Assembly (NCBI RefSeq): GCF_947242115.1
Contig: NC_074716.1
Location: forward strand, 7,765,501 to 7,829,500
Direction of reading: 5' to 3'
Length of the DNA stretch: 64,000 bases
Source: Biomphalaria glabrata
Taxonomy: Eukaryota; Mollusca; Gastropoda; Planorbidae
In this document: one piece after another, positions 1 through 11,551 of the stretch
How positions within the stretch are numbered: position 1 is the stretch's first letter
Layout of the letters: each line of letters starts with the position of its first letter
Position numbers and translations under genes: made by a program
The notes under the pieces: generated by a model
Told to the model about the DNA's origin: nothing
What the model saw: only the letters and a program-made list of their open reading frames with translations
Database searches by the model: none

Positions 1-837
1 ATTGATCTCTTTGAAAGTGATAGATAAGAACGTGGCTGGATGTTTCAAACCTAATGAAGAACCCAAATGAGTTTTATCATTCTAGAACTCCGAAATTCAT
101 CAAATAGATTAAAGTTCTTCACTATGTGACGCGATGAAATCTGGGAAAGTTCGAACTTTCTATTTAACATAATGGACCTTAAGATATCTTTCAGGGCAAG
201 AAACATGAAGCAAGCAGAGAAGGTTGCCACCAAGTTAAATATAAAATAAATAATAATTTTAAAAAATCGCTTTTTATTATTATTAATGAAATTGCATCAA
301 TTATTTTGAATCAAATCCTCTGGGAGAAGGGTTTCCGTGCTGCATTTATAAAAGCGATTTTTTTTTTAGCTTTTCTCGAGTCGGAATTCAAACTCGAGCC
401 TCGATGTTGGGATGCCAACGTGTTTTGCCATTGGGCTATTCTTTATTTATATTAGTCGATGGTTAGTTTGAACGTTTTATAGAACGACCTAATTCTCTAG
501 ATTAGCCTAACTCTTTTATGATTTAGAACATTTTCCAAATTAACAAAATCAATTAATTACGACTAATATATTAACTAACCGGTTAACTTTTTGATTGATT
601 CATGTTTTGTTATCGACACTAAATAGTTGTGTGAAGTTTCAACTTTACCCGAGAATGGGATGTGGGAGAAATAACGTGTTCAAGATTTTGACCAGACAGA
701 CAGAGTTTATATAAGCTTGGTAATTTAAAAAAAAGATGGATTGACATAGTAAAAGAGTTGACCAAACTATGGACTGCTTTACCTGAACGTATTTTTCAGT
801 GCACCTTCCAAGTCACGGTTTCCATAACGAAATTTCT
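1..837. other. gene-free AT-rich stretch
   Basis: I see no gene here. About 600-725 holds one copy of a dispersed repeat, recognised by a block reading roughly 'gagaatgggatgtgggaga' followed by ACCAGACAGACAGAG and an AAGCTT site. Related copies lie at about 13660-13790 and, inverted, at about 44635-44850. The rest is featureless AT-rich DNA with short homopolymers. Confidence 0.5.
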
Positions 838-905
838 TATCTTATAAATTACAGACGTTCCATAAAAAAGGAGATAATTACTTCGTCCTACGCATATCCA
901 TGAGT
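838..905 (-). mobile_element. LINE 3'-tail fragment (family A)
   Basis: A short, diverged piece of the most common LINE tail in the window. It has 'ttacagacgtt' and 'cgtcctacgc' in inverted orientation. Other copies of this tail end in GATAA-type repeats. Only the tail is left, so nothing is coding. Confidence 0.45.
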
Positions 906-1131
906 TAATCTAGTTAGACAGGTCATTGGTTTTCTTGGGAGATTTAGCCAACTTAGTCCATGCTCTAAAAACACTAGGAAAGAAGGAGCGCATTTAAGGA
1001 ATAAGATTTGTGTCTTTATCTTTTGGTCTATCTAAGCAGACATAGAAAGCAAAGTGAATCTCTCATACAATAATTTGTAGTGTAACTGAAAGAAATTCTT
1101 TTTGAACAAGAAAATCTAATTTAAAAAATAC

Positions 1132-1275
1132 TTTTTAAAAAAAGCAAACAAACAAAGCTTATGTTGACCGCAAATGTATCAATTAGTTTGGATCAGTCAT
1201 GTAATTAAATTTGTAATTGATCTAGACTTACAATAAAATAGCATTTGTAAAAATAAATTCATAAAATAAATGGGC
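1132..1275 (+). repeat. dispersed repeat, shared with 10430-10560
   Basis: This block (A-rich lead, AAGCTTATG, then 'tatcaattagtttggatcag' and GATCTAGACTTA) recurs in diverged form at about 10430-10560. No coding potential and no terminal repeats were found. It is probably an old non-autonomous element of unknown class. Confidence 0.5.
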
Positions 1276-1365
1276 GAACGACCTGAATTCTAACTCGTGG
1301 CTCAAGCTTTCTCAGGCTACTCAAGCCAACACGGTAACCACTCTGCTAGTGAAGAGCTTATGGTT

Positions 1366-1563
1366 AGGCCAATAATAGAATATGCGTCCTCTGTTTGGGC
1401 CCCTCAACTCAAGAAAACATTAAGAAATTGGAACAGACACAAAATAGAGCAATGAGATTCATAACAAACGAATATTCACATTTGATTAGAGTAACACCTT
1501 TAGTAAAAATCATCTTCTTTTTTGAAGTAACGTCTGTATTATATAAGATAAGATAAGATATAG
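1366..1563 (+). mobile_element. 5'-truncated LINE (family A), RT C-terminal end
   Basis: The + strand encodes a recognisable piece of a LINE reverse transcriptase C-terminus (residues like RPIIEYASSVW then KLEQTQNRAMRFITNEYSH across frames). It is followed directly by the family-A tail 'gaagtaacgtctgtattata' and a TAAGATAAGATA repeat tail. The piece between the RT block and the tail is deleted relative to the copy at 10960-11268. Dead LINE copy. Confidence 0.75.
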
Positions 1564-1591
1564 TTATCTGTTATTTCTATAGTCTCGTCCT

Positions 1592-1915
1592 CAGGGCCGG
1601 CCTTAGGCAACTGCAATCTATGCTGCCGTAGTGGGCCCCGTACTTTCATAGGCCCCACGCTAATTCTAGGTGTAAATTATTAAATTAAGCCATTATAACT
1701 AATATATAATAACAGGGTTTCCGAGGCCTCCTGATTTTCCAGGACTTCCTGGAAATATCCTGAGATTGAAAAATATACGAAAAAGTCCTTGAAATCTCCT
1801 GAAAACTCATAAAAATCTTTAAAATAGACAAGATTGTCATTTTGGGGTGCCAATCGTACGCGCGATAAAAAAAAAACGGCATTGTCAGCTTTCATTTAAT
1901 AAAAACTATTGCAAA
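1592..1915. mobile_element. hAT-like MITE fragment (CAGGGCCGGCCTTAGGC family)
   Basis: It starts with the terminal sequence CAGGGCCGGCCTTAGGC, which is also found at 17643, 19555 and, varied, at 40836. The body (about 1680-1915) closely follows 17695-17920, including the stretch around 'cattttggggtgccaat'. The right terminus is missing, so this copy is truncated. Confidence 0.7.
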
Positions 1916-2225
1916 GAAGGAAGACTTAAAAATTTGATTCTGCGGTGCTAACAAGTGCACAAAAAACCTATCATATACCGTTTTAAAAAAACCTAGCTTT
2001 TCATCACTTCCATATATTATTTACACCAGATTTTGTTTTTCCCCTACATTAAAAATCAAGTTGCATTTCTCAAACTACAAGCTTTTAAAATTATAATTTA
2101 ACTTACCTACGTTTTGGTAACCTTGGGGATACACTGAGATATTCACCATTAGATATCCATTGTGTAGCCATGTTAGAAAATATCGTTACAATGTGATAGA
2201 CCCTGACTAGATTTCAATAAGTGTC

Positions 2226-2500
2226 TCTTTAAATTCAGCATGCAGTTCTTCCAAACATTAGTTCACTTGGTGCATAAGAGAATAGCTACTCTTTAAATTC
2301 AGCATGCAGTTCTTCCAAACATTACTTCACTTGGCGCATAAGAGAATAGAAGCTCTTTTAAATTCAGCAAGCAGTTCTTCCAAACATTACTTCACTTGGC
2401 GCATAAGAGAATAGAAGCTCTTTTAAATTCAGAATACAGTTCTTCCATCTTCCTAACAATACTTTACGCAGCGCATAGGAGAAAGGTAGCTCTTTAAAGT
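2226..2500. repeat. tandem repeat, about 65-bp unit, about 4 copies
   Basis: Successive blocks of about 65 bp share 'attcagcatgcagttcttcc' and 'cgcataagagaatag'. The last copy is more diverged (ending near 2500). The reading frame on the minus strand across 2364-2690 is a by-product of the repeat, with no recognisable protein. Confidence 0.75.
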
Positions 2501-3252
2501 CTTTAGAATGATTAGAATTAGAATAATCAGATCGTAAGTCCGTAGAATGATCAGAAATCAAGACGTTGGATTGGTCAGACACACAACAATATCGTTTGAA
2601 ACATGAAGAGCAGTAAATTAGCCTCAAGTTCACCACGCAGAAGTGAAAAGTAATGAGGACCTGAGGATGTGAATAATTGGTTACAGTCAACCAAAGAAGC
2701 GGACCGGGGTAGGGGGGTGGGAACGGGTGGAGATATCAACTACTTTGTTCTTGGAAGCTAGTTAAAAGATTGAAGAACAAATGACTGAAACACAAACATA
2801 TATTAAAACCGCATACATAAGTACATGGTCATGCGAGTGACAACCTTTGGTAGATCAAATATTTATTTACAAAACAAACAAAAAAAAAACAAGTGATGAA
2901 AACATTTTAAAATAATCTAAAAGTTTCCTATTCTCCCCCTTCCCCCTCTCTCCTTGGTCCAACACCTCCGACCTTCTGTTACCTCCCTTGATTAGGGCAT
3001 TTATTGCTCCACACTAAGAATCACTTTCTTCAACCCCGCCCCCCCCCCCTTCTAGAATCTTTCCCTGTCCCTTGCTAAAATCTTTAACGTTTAACCCCCC
3101 CCCCCCTTATTTTTTTATAGAAAATTCACCGTATCAATATAGTTGGGACAAATAGAATCCTAGAGTAGACTCTCAGTATATTATACTATACACTACTATA
3201 CAGATGTTACAATCTAACAATATGAATCAATAGAGGCGTTTCAAGAGATAAC

Positions 3253-3310
3253 TTACCTTATATTATCTTATATGATACAGACGTTACTTCAAAAAAAAAA
3301 AGATGATTAG
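3253..3310 (-). mobile_element. LINE 3'-tail fragment (family A)
   Basis: Inverted family-A tail: a TTATCTTATATGATACAGACG block, then a poly-A-like run and 'gatgattaggtcc'. Only the extreme 3' end is present, as is usual for 5'-truncated LINE copies. Confidence 0.6.
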
Positions 3311-3420
3311 GTCCTTGTGTTATATAAGGGGGAAACATAACATTAGTAACAAGTTTGTAATTTTACAGATCTATTAGAAGTACTTGCTTGATTGGCATAG
3401 TAAAGATAATAGAATAGAGA

Positions 3421-3905
3421 TAAAGAGAGAGAGAGAGAGAGAGAGAGATTAAAAGAAAAACAGAGACAGAGAAAAGACAGGATAAAACAACTACCGTACT
3501 CTTATTAATTAATTCATCTAAGTTTTCTACTCCTTTATGATACTGTTATGATATGCTAATTAATCAAGCATTCCTTTTGACTTTCATGTAATTAGGCCAA
3601 GCAAGGTAATGAAAGCAAGAGGAAAATTTTTTTTTTGCGTCAGACGTACGTGTGACGTCAGCTGTTTATTGACAACGATAGATATAAGAGAGCAGTTGTC
3701 GGTTTGAATTAGACAACCTGTGGTTAACTCTCTCTCTCTCTTTTTCTCTTCCTCTTTCGCTCCCTTTCCCTCTCTCTACCTCTCCCTCGTTATCTATTTC
3801 TCTTTTTCTCTCTTTCCTCTCACTCTTTCCCCTCTCTCGTCTCTCTTCCTGTCTCTCTCTCTCTCAACCCTCTCTCTCTCCCTATCTTTCACACAAGCAC
3901 GCACA
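3421..3905. repeat. (GA)n and (CT)n simple-sequence tracts
   Basis: A GA microsatellite lies at about 3425-3450, and a long pyrimidine-rich CT/CCCT tract at about 3727-3890. The Ser/Leu-rich open frame over the second tract is only the translation of the tract. Confidence 0.85.
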
Positions 3906-3942
3906 TTCAACTTTTGATGTCTCTTTATTGCGTTTTAGTAGT

Positions 3943-5308
3943 CAGTGGCGTAGCTACCAATGTGCGGGTGGTGCGGGCCGCACAGGGCACCAAGTGGAGA
4001 GGGGCACCAAAATTCCCCCAGTGTGTATTAATTTCCTATTTCCCTGAGCGTTTCAGTAAAAACGACTAATTGTATGGACACGAGCAAACATAAACTACTG
4101 TATTTTAAACATGAACTAACGATTTATAAACTAGTCATGTCGCTATTTTGTTTCATCTCCTTGACTATTTCTTCCATACAATGTAAGCTATAGAACAGTT
4201 TGAATCTAGTTTACTACATTTATTTCGGACACACGGTACATGTTGTTACTACACTGATCAATGCTCTGTAATATAAAGAAGAAGAAGAACATAGGCCAAC
4301 CTCTTTTTACTTCATTGTTTAGTCCATTGGTTTAATCAAGATATTGAGTTTACAAATATATTTCCAAACTCGAGAGGACATCGCTGAAGCCAGCATTACC
4401 TTTGCCGAAAGCGTGTGTTCAGATCTGAGAATCAGTACAGAACCTCAAAAACGTATTGGCCATAAGAAAAAGATGCCTGGTGAGAAAAGTGACTACTCTG
4501 TACTTATACACAAAGAAGAGCTACGAAGGGAAATTTATTCTACCTTCATGATGTAGAAGATAGATATGAATTTTTGTCGCCTTCCCAGCTATTAAATCCT
4601 CAGGTCGAAATCAATCTCGATAGTACACCTAGCGACATTGATAAAAACGAATTTCTGCTGGAGCGAAAGAGGCTTCAACGGTTTGTCACAGTTTCATCAG
4701 AAGCCTCCGAATTTCCAAAACAAAGACCTGTTGAGCTCTTGAGTTTTATAAATAAATATCAGCTAGTTGATTCAGTCCCGAATATCGTCCTAGCTATTAA
4801 ATCCTCAGGTCGAAATCAATCTCGATAGTACTCCTAGCGACATTGATAAAAACAAATTTCTGCTGGAGCGAAAGAGGCTTAACGGTTTGTCACAGTTTCA
4901 TCAGAAGCCTCCGAACTTCCAAAACCTGTTGAGCTCTTGAAATTTATAAATAAATATATAAATTTATAAATAAATATCAGCCTGATGATTCAGTCCCGAA
5001 TATCGTCATCATGATTCGCATATTTTTTTACTATTTTTTTCCATTGAACAAGAGCTGGTGGAAAAAAATGGATTTCGATAAAATTATTGATACTTTTGCC
5101 AGCAAGAAAGCGCGTAAAATTCATTTGTATTATTTTTATGTAAAAGTGTTTTTTTTTTAATTAACAATATTTGATTTATGAATACATATTATTTTGAACA
5201 GGTTTTGCAATGTTATTAATTAGTTAGTTGTTGTTTTTTTTTTGGGGGGGGGGGGGGCATCAAGATGAGGTACCGCACCAGGCATCATATACTCTAGCTA
5301 CGCCACTG
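3943..5308 (+). mobile_element. hAT-superfamily DNA transposon (ZMYM-type transposase), degraded
   Basis: The ends read CAGTGGCGTAGCTA at 3943 and TAGCTACGCCACTG ending at 5308. The target duplication TTTAGTAG(T) flanks both sides (3934-3942 and 5309-5317). Inside, + strand frames at 4344-4556 and 4574-4828 resemble the N-terminal half of ZMYM-like hAT transposases (TREDIAEASITFAESVC; PGEKSDYSV followed by KEELRREIYST). The dimerisation region is absent. An internal segment at about 4590-4760 is repeated at about 4795-4980. The reading frame is interrupted, so the element cannot be autonomous. Confidence 0.85.
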
Positions 5309-5356
5309 TTTAGTAGTCAATGAAGTGAACCTTTTAGTGAACAGTTTGATATAGAC

Positions 5357-5535
5357 CAGTGTTTCCCAAACTGTGTTCCGCGTAACCCTTGTGTTCCGCG
5401 AGGCCTGAATAGGTATTCCACGAACTACTGGAATAATAAATAGGTAACCACGTGAATTAATCTCTCTTAAAAAATAAGCAAAGTGTTCCGCTTAATACTC
5501 AGAATTTGCAAAGTGTTCCGTTAAGTAAAACACTG
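5357..5535. mobile_element. hAT-type MITE (CAGTGTTTCCCAAAC ends)
   Basis: A 179-bp element starting CAGTGTTTCCCAAAC and ending AAAACACTG. Exact 8-bp target duplications ATATAGAC lie at 5349-5356 and 5536-5543. The motif 'gtgttccg' recurs internally. A sister copy with longer matching ends is at 48411-48615. Confidence 0.85.
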
Positions 5536-5960
5536 ATATAGACTGTTGTTTCGATATGAAGCAGTCATCTGTTGATACTGCAAGATGGTAACATAGAGTA
5601 AAGAAAGTACATGTTAAATCTTAACAAACTTACGAAATCGGCAAAAGTATTTTGATCCCGATATAACAATTCAAAGTTAAGAGACACTCAACAATAGAAT
5701 GATTTAAACTAAGCACCCCGCCATGTCGTGCCATCCGATATATATGTATGCGTCTATTTTGAAATATTTCCCAATCTGAGCCACCTCAAATCAATAAAAT
5801 AAAACTAAAATGTATCTAGATAAAAATTCATTAGGCTAATTTCAAACTCTAATTGATTAATAAGCTTTAATGGTGCCTCACATTTGGAATACAGTTAATG
5901 TATGGACGACCAAACATATCAAATCAGATGCGTGTAAGAAACAAGTCGTGTCCAATAGAT

Positions 5961-8900
5961 TGTTGTAACTTTGCTGCCGAGTCACACTGAGGGTGCGCAT
6001 GAGTGCACCGTTCAAGACTAGTAGTTGAAGACATGTTTAGACTAGGAAGAAGGACTGTTGTGGATCCGGCTGAAGTTATGGGAGTCTGAACAGTCTGAGG
6101 CTAAGTGCTGATGGGAGTCTGAACAGTCTGAGGCTAAGTGCTGATGGGAGTCTGAACAGTCTGAGGCCAAGTGCTGATGGGAGTCTGAACAGTCTGAGGC
6201 TAAGTGCTGATGGGAGTCTGAACAGTCTGAGGCTAAGTGCTGATGGGTGTCTGAACAGTCTGGGGCCAAGTGCTGATGGGTGTCTGAACAGTCTGAGGCT
6301 AAGTGCTGATGGGAGTCTGAACAGTCTGAGGCTAAGTGCTGATGGAAGTCTGAACAGTCTGAGGCTAAGTGCTGATGGGTGTCTGAACAGTCTGAGGCTA
6401 AGTGCTGATGGGTGTCTGAACAGTCGAGGCTAAGTGCTGATGGGAGTTTGAACAGTCGAGGCTAAGTGCTGATGGGAGTCTGAACAGTCTGAGGCTAAGT
6501 GCTGATGGGAGTTTGAACAGTCTGAGGCTAAGTGCTGATGGGAGTCTGAACAGTCTGGGACCAAGTGCTGATGGGAGTCTGAACAGTCTGAGGCTAAGTG
6601 CTGATGGGAGTCTGAACAGTCTGAGGCTAAGTGCTGATGGGAGTCTGAACAGTCTGAGGCTAAGTGCTGATGGGAGTCTGAACAGTCTGAGGCTAAGTGC
6701 TGATGGGTGTCTGAACAGTCTGAGGCTAAGTGCTGATGGGTGTCTGAACAGTCTGAGGCTAAGTGCTGATGGGAGTCTGAACAGTCTGAGGCTAAGTGCT
6801 GATGGGAGTCTGAACAGTCTGAGGCTAAGTGCTGATGGGAGTCTGAACAGTCTGAGGCTAAGTGCTGATGGGTGTCTGAACAGTCTGAGGCTAAGTGCTG
6901 ATGGGTGTCTGAACAGTCTGAGGCTAAGTGCTGATGGGAGTCTGAACAGTCTGAGGCTAAGTGCTGATGGGAGTCTGAACAGTCTGAGGCTAAGTGTTGT
7001 CCTGTGTGATACTAGTCAACTGTTTGGAGCGACACTGGGAAGTGTGTCGGTGGTCTGTTCTAGTATTAAGTAGGACTCTTAGACCTTAAGACATTCCTCC
7101 CTGTGACTTGATAGCGGAAGTCCAAGTCGAACTATTTGTTGATAGCTTATAATAAATATATCGTCAAGTATTACTTCCTACCTTTCGTTGAGTTGTCTGC
7201 CTTAGAGTGACATCAATTTGGAAGTGGGATTTGGGCAGCTCAACGAAAGGAAAGAATGACAACGCTGAGGAAGCTAGACGAACTGAGCTACAAACAGTTA
7301 AAGGAGGAGCTCCGGGCCAAAAAGCAGAAGATCGTTTGGACCAAAGAAAAGATGAGAGCACGTCTCTGCAAGACCTGGTTGATGAAGGGGAGGATCCCGA
7401 GACCTACCTGTTTGAGGTAGAACCAGATATTGGGGAGCTCCTGATCACCATGCAGGACCTGTTACGAGAACAAGGCGAAAAACTTAGTACCTTGTAGGAT
7501 TGGATGAATAATTCAATGGACAAACTGATACGTAATGTGCAAGGCCAGATCGAACCTTTGAGAGAGAGAGAGAGAGAGAGAGAGAAGTCAAATAACATTA
7601 TTTATCAACCAACCGTTGCTCATTCAAGACTGTGGCTGTACTGATAGTTACAAAGAATGCGTCGATCTTAACAAGAAATACACAGATGAACAGAAAGAGA
7701 CTGTAGAAGAAATAGAAGAACTCTGCTATGTGACTGAAGCTTTAGCTGTACCAGCTATGAGTACCACTACGAGCTGGACAGATCAAGAGAACTTTGGGCC
7801 TGCGTCCAGGCCTCTCGCCTTGGACCTTAAAGACCTCTGTCTATCATCCAGTGTCTACGAGGGGAACTCGAAATTTAATTGCAGCATTCATGCGGTAAAC
7901 AAGAACTGTGCAGGCGGTGCTTCACGTAGAGAATGCTATTGTCAAGAAACCCACCAACATGGTAGCTAGCTACCATGTCGACAGGTATAAACAATCCGCT
8001 ATTCAACGGAGACGCCGTTGATGGTAGCGTTGTCTATGACTGTAATAGCGAGCCGTGCAAGCTTGGCTCCTACGACAAGAATCCTGACATTTGTTGTGAC
8101 AGCGCTGAGCACAGACCTGATCATGTGATCGTGATTCCTGCCTGCACCCAGACGTTCAAGAAGAACTGTGCTGAAGGGGCCGCCTCGAAGGGAGAGTACG
8201 ATCACCGGAAGACTTGCCAACAAAGTATTTGTCCTGATACTAGTATCAGCAAGAGAAGCGCCGATGATGGTACAGCAGATGGACACATAGAACGTTGCAA
8301 ACGTGCCCCACAAATATGTCTTTCGGACACGCTTGAAGATTATGCTGTGTTTGACAACCTGGCCTCCTGAGGGCCTACGGTGCATCAAGAAAGCGTGCTG
8401 GAGCAACGTGTCAGACCAACGGTCTTGATGACATCCACTACCTCACTTCTTGCCACGAAGCTGCCGTCGGTGCTGACTGAGAGAAAGGCCAGACAACGAA
8501 AACGACGCTCCCTTTACCATAGGCAGATCAATTGGAACAGGAGAAAGCGGCACCTGCAGATAGCAGTGTGGATGACTTTGTGGGGAACACGCTCCCTGCC
8601 GTCTGTAGCTCCCACAGACCGACCTCCACCTGCACTGACCAACGTCCACCACCCTGTAGGGCATTTGAATATGTTCGGGACGAACAGATCTGAGAAGGGG
8701 GCAATGTTGTAACCCCGCTCCCGCGATACACTAATGGTGCGCATCTGAGCACTACTGAACACGACTAGTGAAAGACATAGAGACAGAAAGGACTGTTGTG
8801 AGCCGGCTAAAAGTCATGGGAGTTTGAACAGTCTGGTGCTGAGTGATGTCCTGTGTGATACTAGGAAACTGTGTGGGAGACCTGGAGCGACACTGGGAAG

Positions 8901-9098
8901 TGTGTCGGTGGTCTGTTCTGTGTTCTGGTATGAAGTAGGACTCTTAGAACTTAAGACATATTACTCCCTGTGACTTTATAGCAGAAGTCCAAGTCTAACT
9001 TGTAACTATAACTATTTTTTTATACGTATAATAAATAAATACATCTTTTACTGTTGCCGACCTGCCTTTCGTTGAGTGCCTACCTTAGAGTTACAACA
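5961..9098 (+). mobile_element. LTR retroelement fossil, short, non-autonomous (broken)
   Basis: Related end sequences bracket a short interior. The 5' LTR is about 5961-7215 and the 3' LTR about 8705-9098; both start TGTTGTAAC, and the 3' LTR ends GTTACAACA. A purine-rich tract (about 8690-8704) precedes the 3' LTR, as expected for the plus-strand primer. The interior (about 7216-8704) has gag-like or unassigned coding remnants and no reverse transcriptase or integrase that I can recognise. The 5' LTR is over three times longer than the 3' LTR because it contains a minisatellite. A solo LTR of the same family lies at 53797-54078. The copy is broken in several places and clearly old. Superfamily undetermined. 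Confidence 0.75.
6080..6995. repeat. 33-bp minisatellite, about 28 copies, inside an LTR
   Basis: The unit is 33 bp, with core 'gtctgaacagtctgaggcta' followed by AGTGCTGATGGGA. Variants alternate GGGAGT/GGGTGT, and two adjacent units are slightly shorter. The 3' LTR of the same element (about 8817-8855) and the solo LTR at 53797-54078 hold only one copy. As 33 is a multiple of 3, reading frames stay open on both strands (an 11-residue repeat); they are artefacts, not proteins. Confidence 0.95.
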
Positions 9099-10024
9099 GT
9101 ATGCTAAAAAACATTTTTTTTTCTCTGGACGTCGCGCACTCCTTGAGAGGGCCTCTCGGCGCCCCTTGGGATTTTAGAAACGCAGGTGTATATTATCATT
9201 TACTGTGTTTGAGAGCAGAAATGGAATTGCTTAGGTTCAATGTATGTAAAAAAATGAGATCAGGGAGTACTAATTTGTAGTGCTTTAGTATGGAGAGAGC
9301 CATTATAAGATATGACAAAACATTGAAGCGCTGTGATTGAGAAGGCCATTAGGGTAATCAAATGTAGGCCTACAAATTAATGCACTTATTTATCTAATTT
9401 TTTTTTCCGACTTCCCAATAGCTAAAAAGACACACAAAACTACAACACAAATTTAAATGAGGTTTTATAACGCTATGGGGCCCAGAGTGATTTACGACAT
9501 TCCACATACACAATTTATTATCTTAAGCGACCCTTACAAATGTGCGGAAATGCTACTTTACAGGGGAGAGAAGTGCTCTTAGCTAAATATAGATAATTAA
9601 TCTGTTACCTCCCTGACAAAATCTCGCTAGCATAGAGTTACAGTTACTAGTAAAAAAACAAACAAAAAAAAAACATATTACCGGCTGTGTTCAGTTTTGA
9701 AATAGTATCTTTTTAATCTTAATCTTTTTAAAACTCTTCCTGCAAGCTCGCTCTCTTCATTCAGTCTTTGTCAACTATGTTTTTACATGTTTTTTACCTG
9801 TAAACTTCTAAAATGTATCTTGATCATAATGACACAACGCAACATTTCACAGTGACATTCTTGAAAGAGACAATAATCATTAAAGTCTTAGACTTTTCTA
9901 CATAACCTGATTAAGTTCCAACTCTTAGATGACTCACAAATTTAAATAATTTGGCATCTCATGTTTCGTATTGCATTTCCAAATAGGTAGAAATCAAATG
10001 TAGTCTATGATAAATATATAATAA
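9099..10024. other. gene-free stretch
   Basis: AT-rich non-coding DNA with short homopolymers. I see no gene, terminal repeats or RNA gene. Confidence 0.5.
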
Positions 10025-10145
10025 TAAGGTTTTGTCTTCGAGTCCGAAAATTAATAAAGAGTGTAGTATTTCACGTGGCTACACAGCCCCAGCTGCGACC
10101 CACATATTTTGCCACAGTCAGAGCAGACATAACCATTGAAGGGTA
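10025..10145 (-). mobile_element. RTE-like LINE 3'-end fragment
   Basis: This block matches the 3' end of the longer element at 34383-35115: 'ttgtcttcgagtccgaa', then 'cacagccccagctg', 'acatattttgccaca' and 'taaccattg'. It contains only the terminal ~120 bp of that LINE. Confidence 0.7.
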
Positions 10146-10429
10146 AATATAACTAGTTCTAAAACGCCTTATTCTACATCAATAGCTGCCAAAGCTGGTT
10201 TTACTCAGTCTTAGGCCCTCTACTGTCAATGAACAAGATTTAAACGATTCAGAGAATAATTTTAAGCTACGGTAGCTACCCAAGGTGCTGGAACATAAAA
10301 ATAAAAATCTAGATATCTTACTTTAATTGGGACTTAAAAATGGGGAGACCTTTCGGCCCAGAAAATAAAAAGCCAGTTATTGAGACAATTGTAAACTTAA
10401 AAAAAAAAATAGCAAGAAAAACATTTTAA

Positions 10430-10560
10430 AAAATACTTTTAAAAAAAAACAAGCTTTTATGAAGTGTAATTGTATCACTTAGTTTAGATCAGTCATTAAT
10501 TTTATTTGTAACGGATCTAGACTAACAATAATAAATCTGTGCAATTAGAAATATTTTAAA
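10430..10560 (+). repeat. dispersed repeat, shared with 1132-1275
   Basis: Diverged copy of the block at 1132-1275, with the same order of landmarks (A-rich lead, AAGCTT, TTAGTTTAGATCAGTCAT, GGATCTAGACTAAC). Confidence 0.5.
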
Positions 10561-10959
10561 CAATTGTTTTTTGTTTATCACAATTTTATGCTTTTAGCTT
10601 TCTCAATGCGCTATGATCCTATCACTTGTCTGGACCAGTTGGGAAAAGGATGGGGTGGGAAAGAAAAAAGGTAATATCTGTGTACATGTTACTGTGGTCG
10701 CTTTTTAAAATGCATTTTAAAAAAAGTACGTCTTGAATTTCAACTCAGGGCTCAAGCCTCCTGAAAGGGACTAAATCAACTTACACGACATCTGTCAAGA
10801 ACAATTCCTTTCCCTTGTTCTCAATACCAAACAAAACGATTAATTACTAATAGTTAATTAACTTTAATGGAGACATCAATGTGAGTACTTCTAACGCATT
10901 TAAGTTGTATGTATTATTTAGTATTTATAGATATTTTTACTGCGTTAATCGGTTTACAT

Positions 10960-11268
10960 CAATGTTTTTGAATATATGTCATACTCTTCAAATAGAAAAA
11001 CAAAACCTAATAAAATACTCAGAAAGACACAAAGATAAATATAAAGACACATTTCTCATTCCATATGCGAAGGACAATGTGTACAAATGCTCCTTTTTCC
11101 CTATTGCTATTAGAACATGGGATGGGGTGCCTGAGCCAGCCAGGAAAACCAGTGACTAAGCAGAATTTATGTCATTGGTTAACATGCATGACTAGATTGA
11201 CCTAGGAACACGCGTAAGACGTAATCAACTTCTTTTTGAAGTAACGTCTGTATTTTATAAGATAAGAT
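10960..11268 (+). mobile_element. 5'-truncated LINE (family A), RT C-terminus and tail
   Basis: The + strand encodes the extreme C-terminus of a LINE polyprotein, including RHKDKYKDTFLIPYA, VYKCSFFPIAIRTWDG and PEPARKTSD. This continues into the family-A 3' UTR with 'gaagtaacgtctgtatttta' and a TAAGATAAGA tail. The order 'SFFP-AIR-WNGLPESARKA' is typical of CR1/L2-like elements in molluscs. It is the best reference copy of family A in the window. A further fragment of the same tail is at about 11528-11551. Confidence 0.8.
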
Positions 11269-11551
11269 GTATTTGTATCTTTCTATTTAAAAAATTGGTT
11301 TAAATTCCACAGTCATTGTCTATTAAATTAAAGTAACTTTTTTTTGTGCTAGAAATCCACTTTAATACCAAGTTAAAAAAAAAAGAAAACTTGTTAATTT
11401 CTTGTTTTTTTGTACGTGCTGTACAATGAGAAGACACACTAAATACTAGACAATATGTATGACAACATAAGTGATGATACAGCGTTACAGATACCAACTA
11501 ATGGTGTTTTATTATATTATATTTTATTTTGTATTTTATAAGATAAGATAA

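Noticed and set aside
3720-3917. Ser/Leu-rich small protein
   Set aside because: Pure translation of a CT-rich simple-sequence tract.
6080-6995. CRISPR-like array of short direct repeats (also 62045-62385)
   Set aside because: There are no unique spacers; the units are head-to-tail tandem repeats in a eukaryotic genome.
6042-7073. Long open frames (186 and 75 codons) with an 11-residue repeat
   Set aside because: They translate a 33-bp minisatellite inside an LTR; both strands are open for the same reason.
7207-8712. Host genes in the open frames between the two LTRs
   Set aside because: They lie within the retroelement fossil between LTR and purine tract, and none matches a host family.
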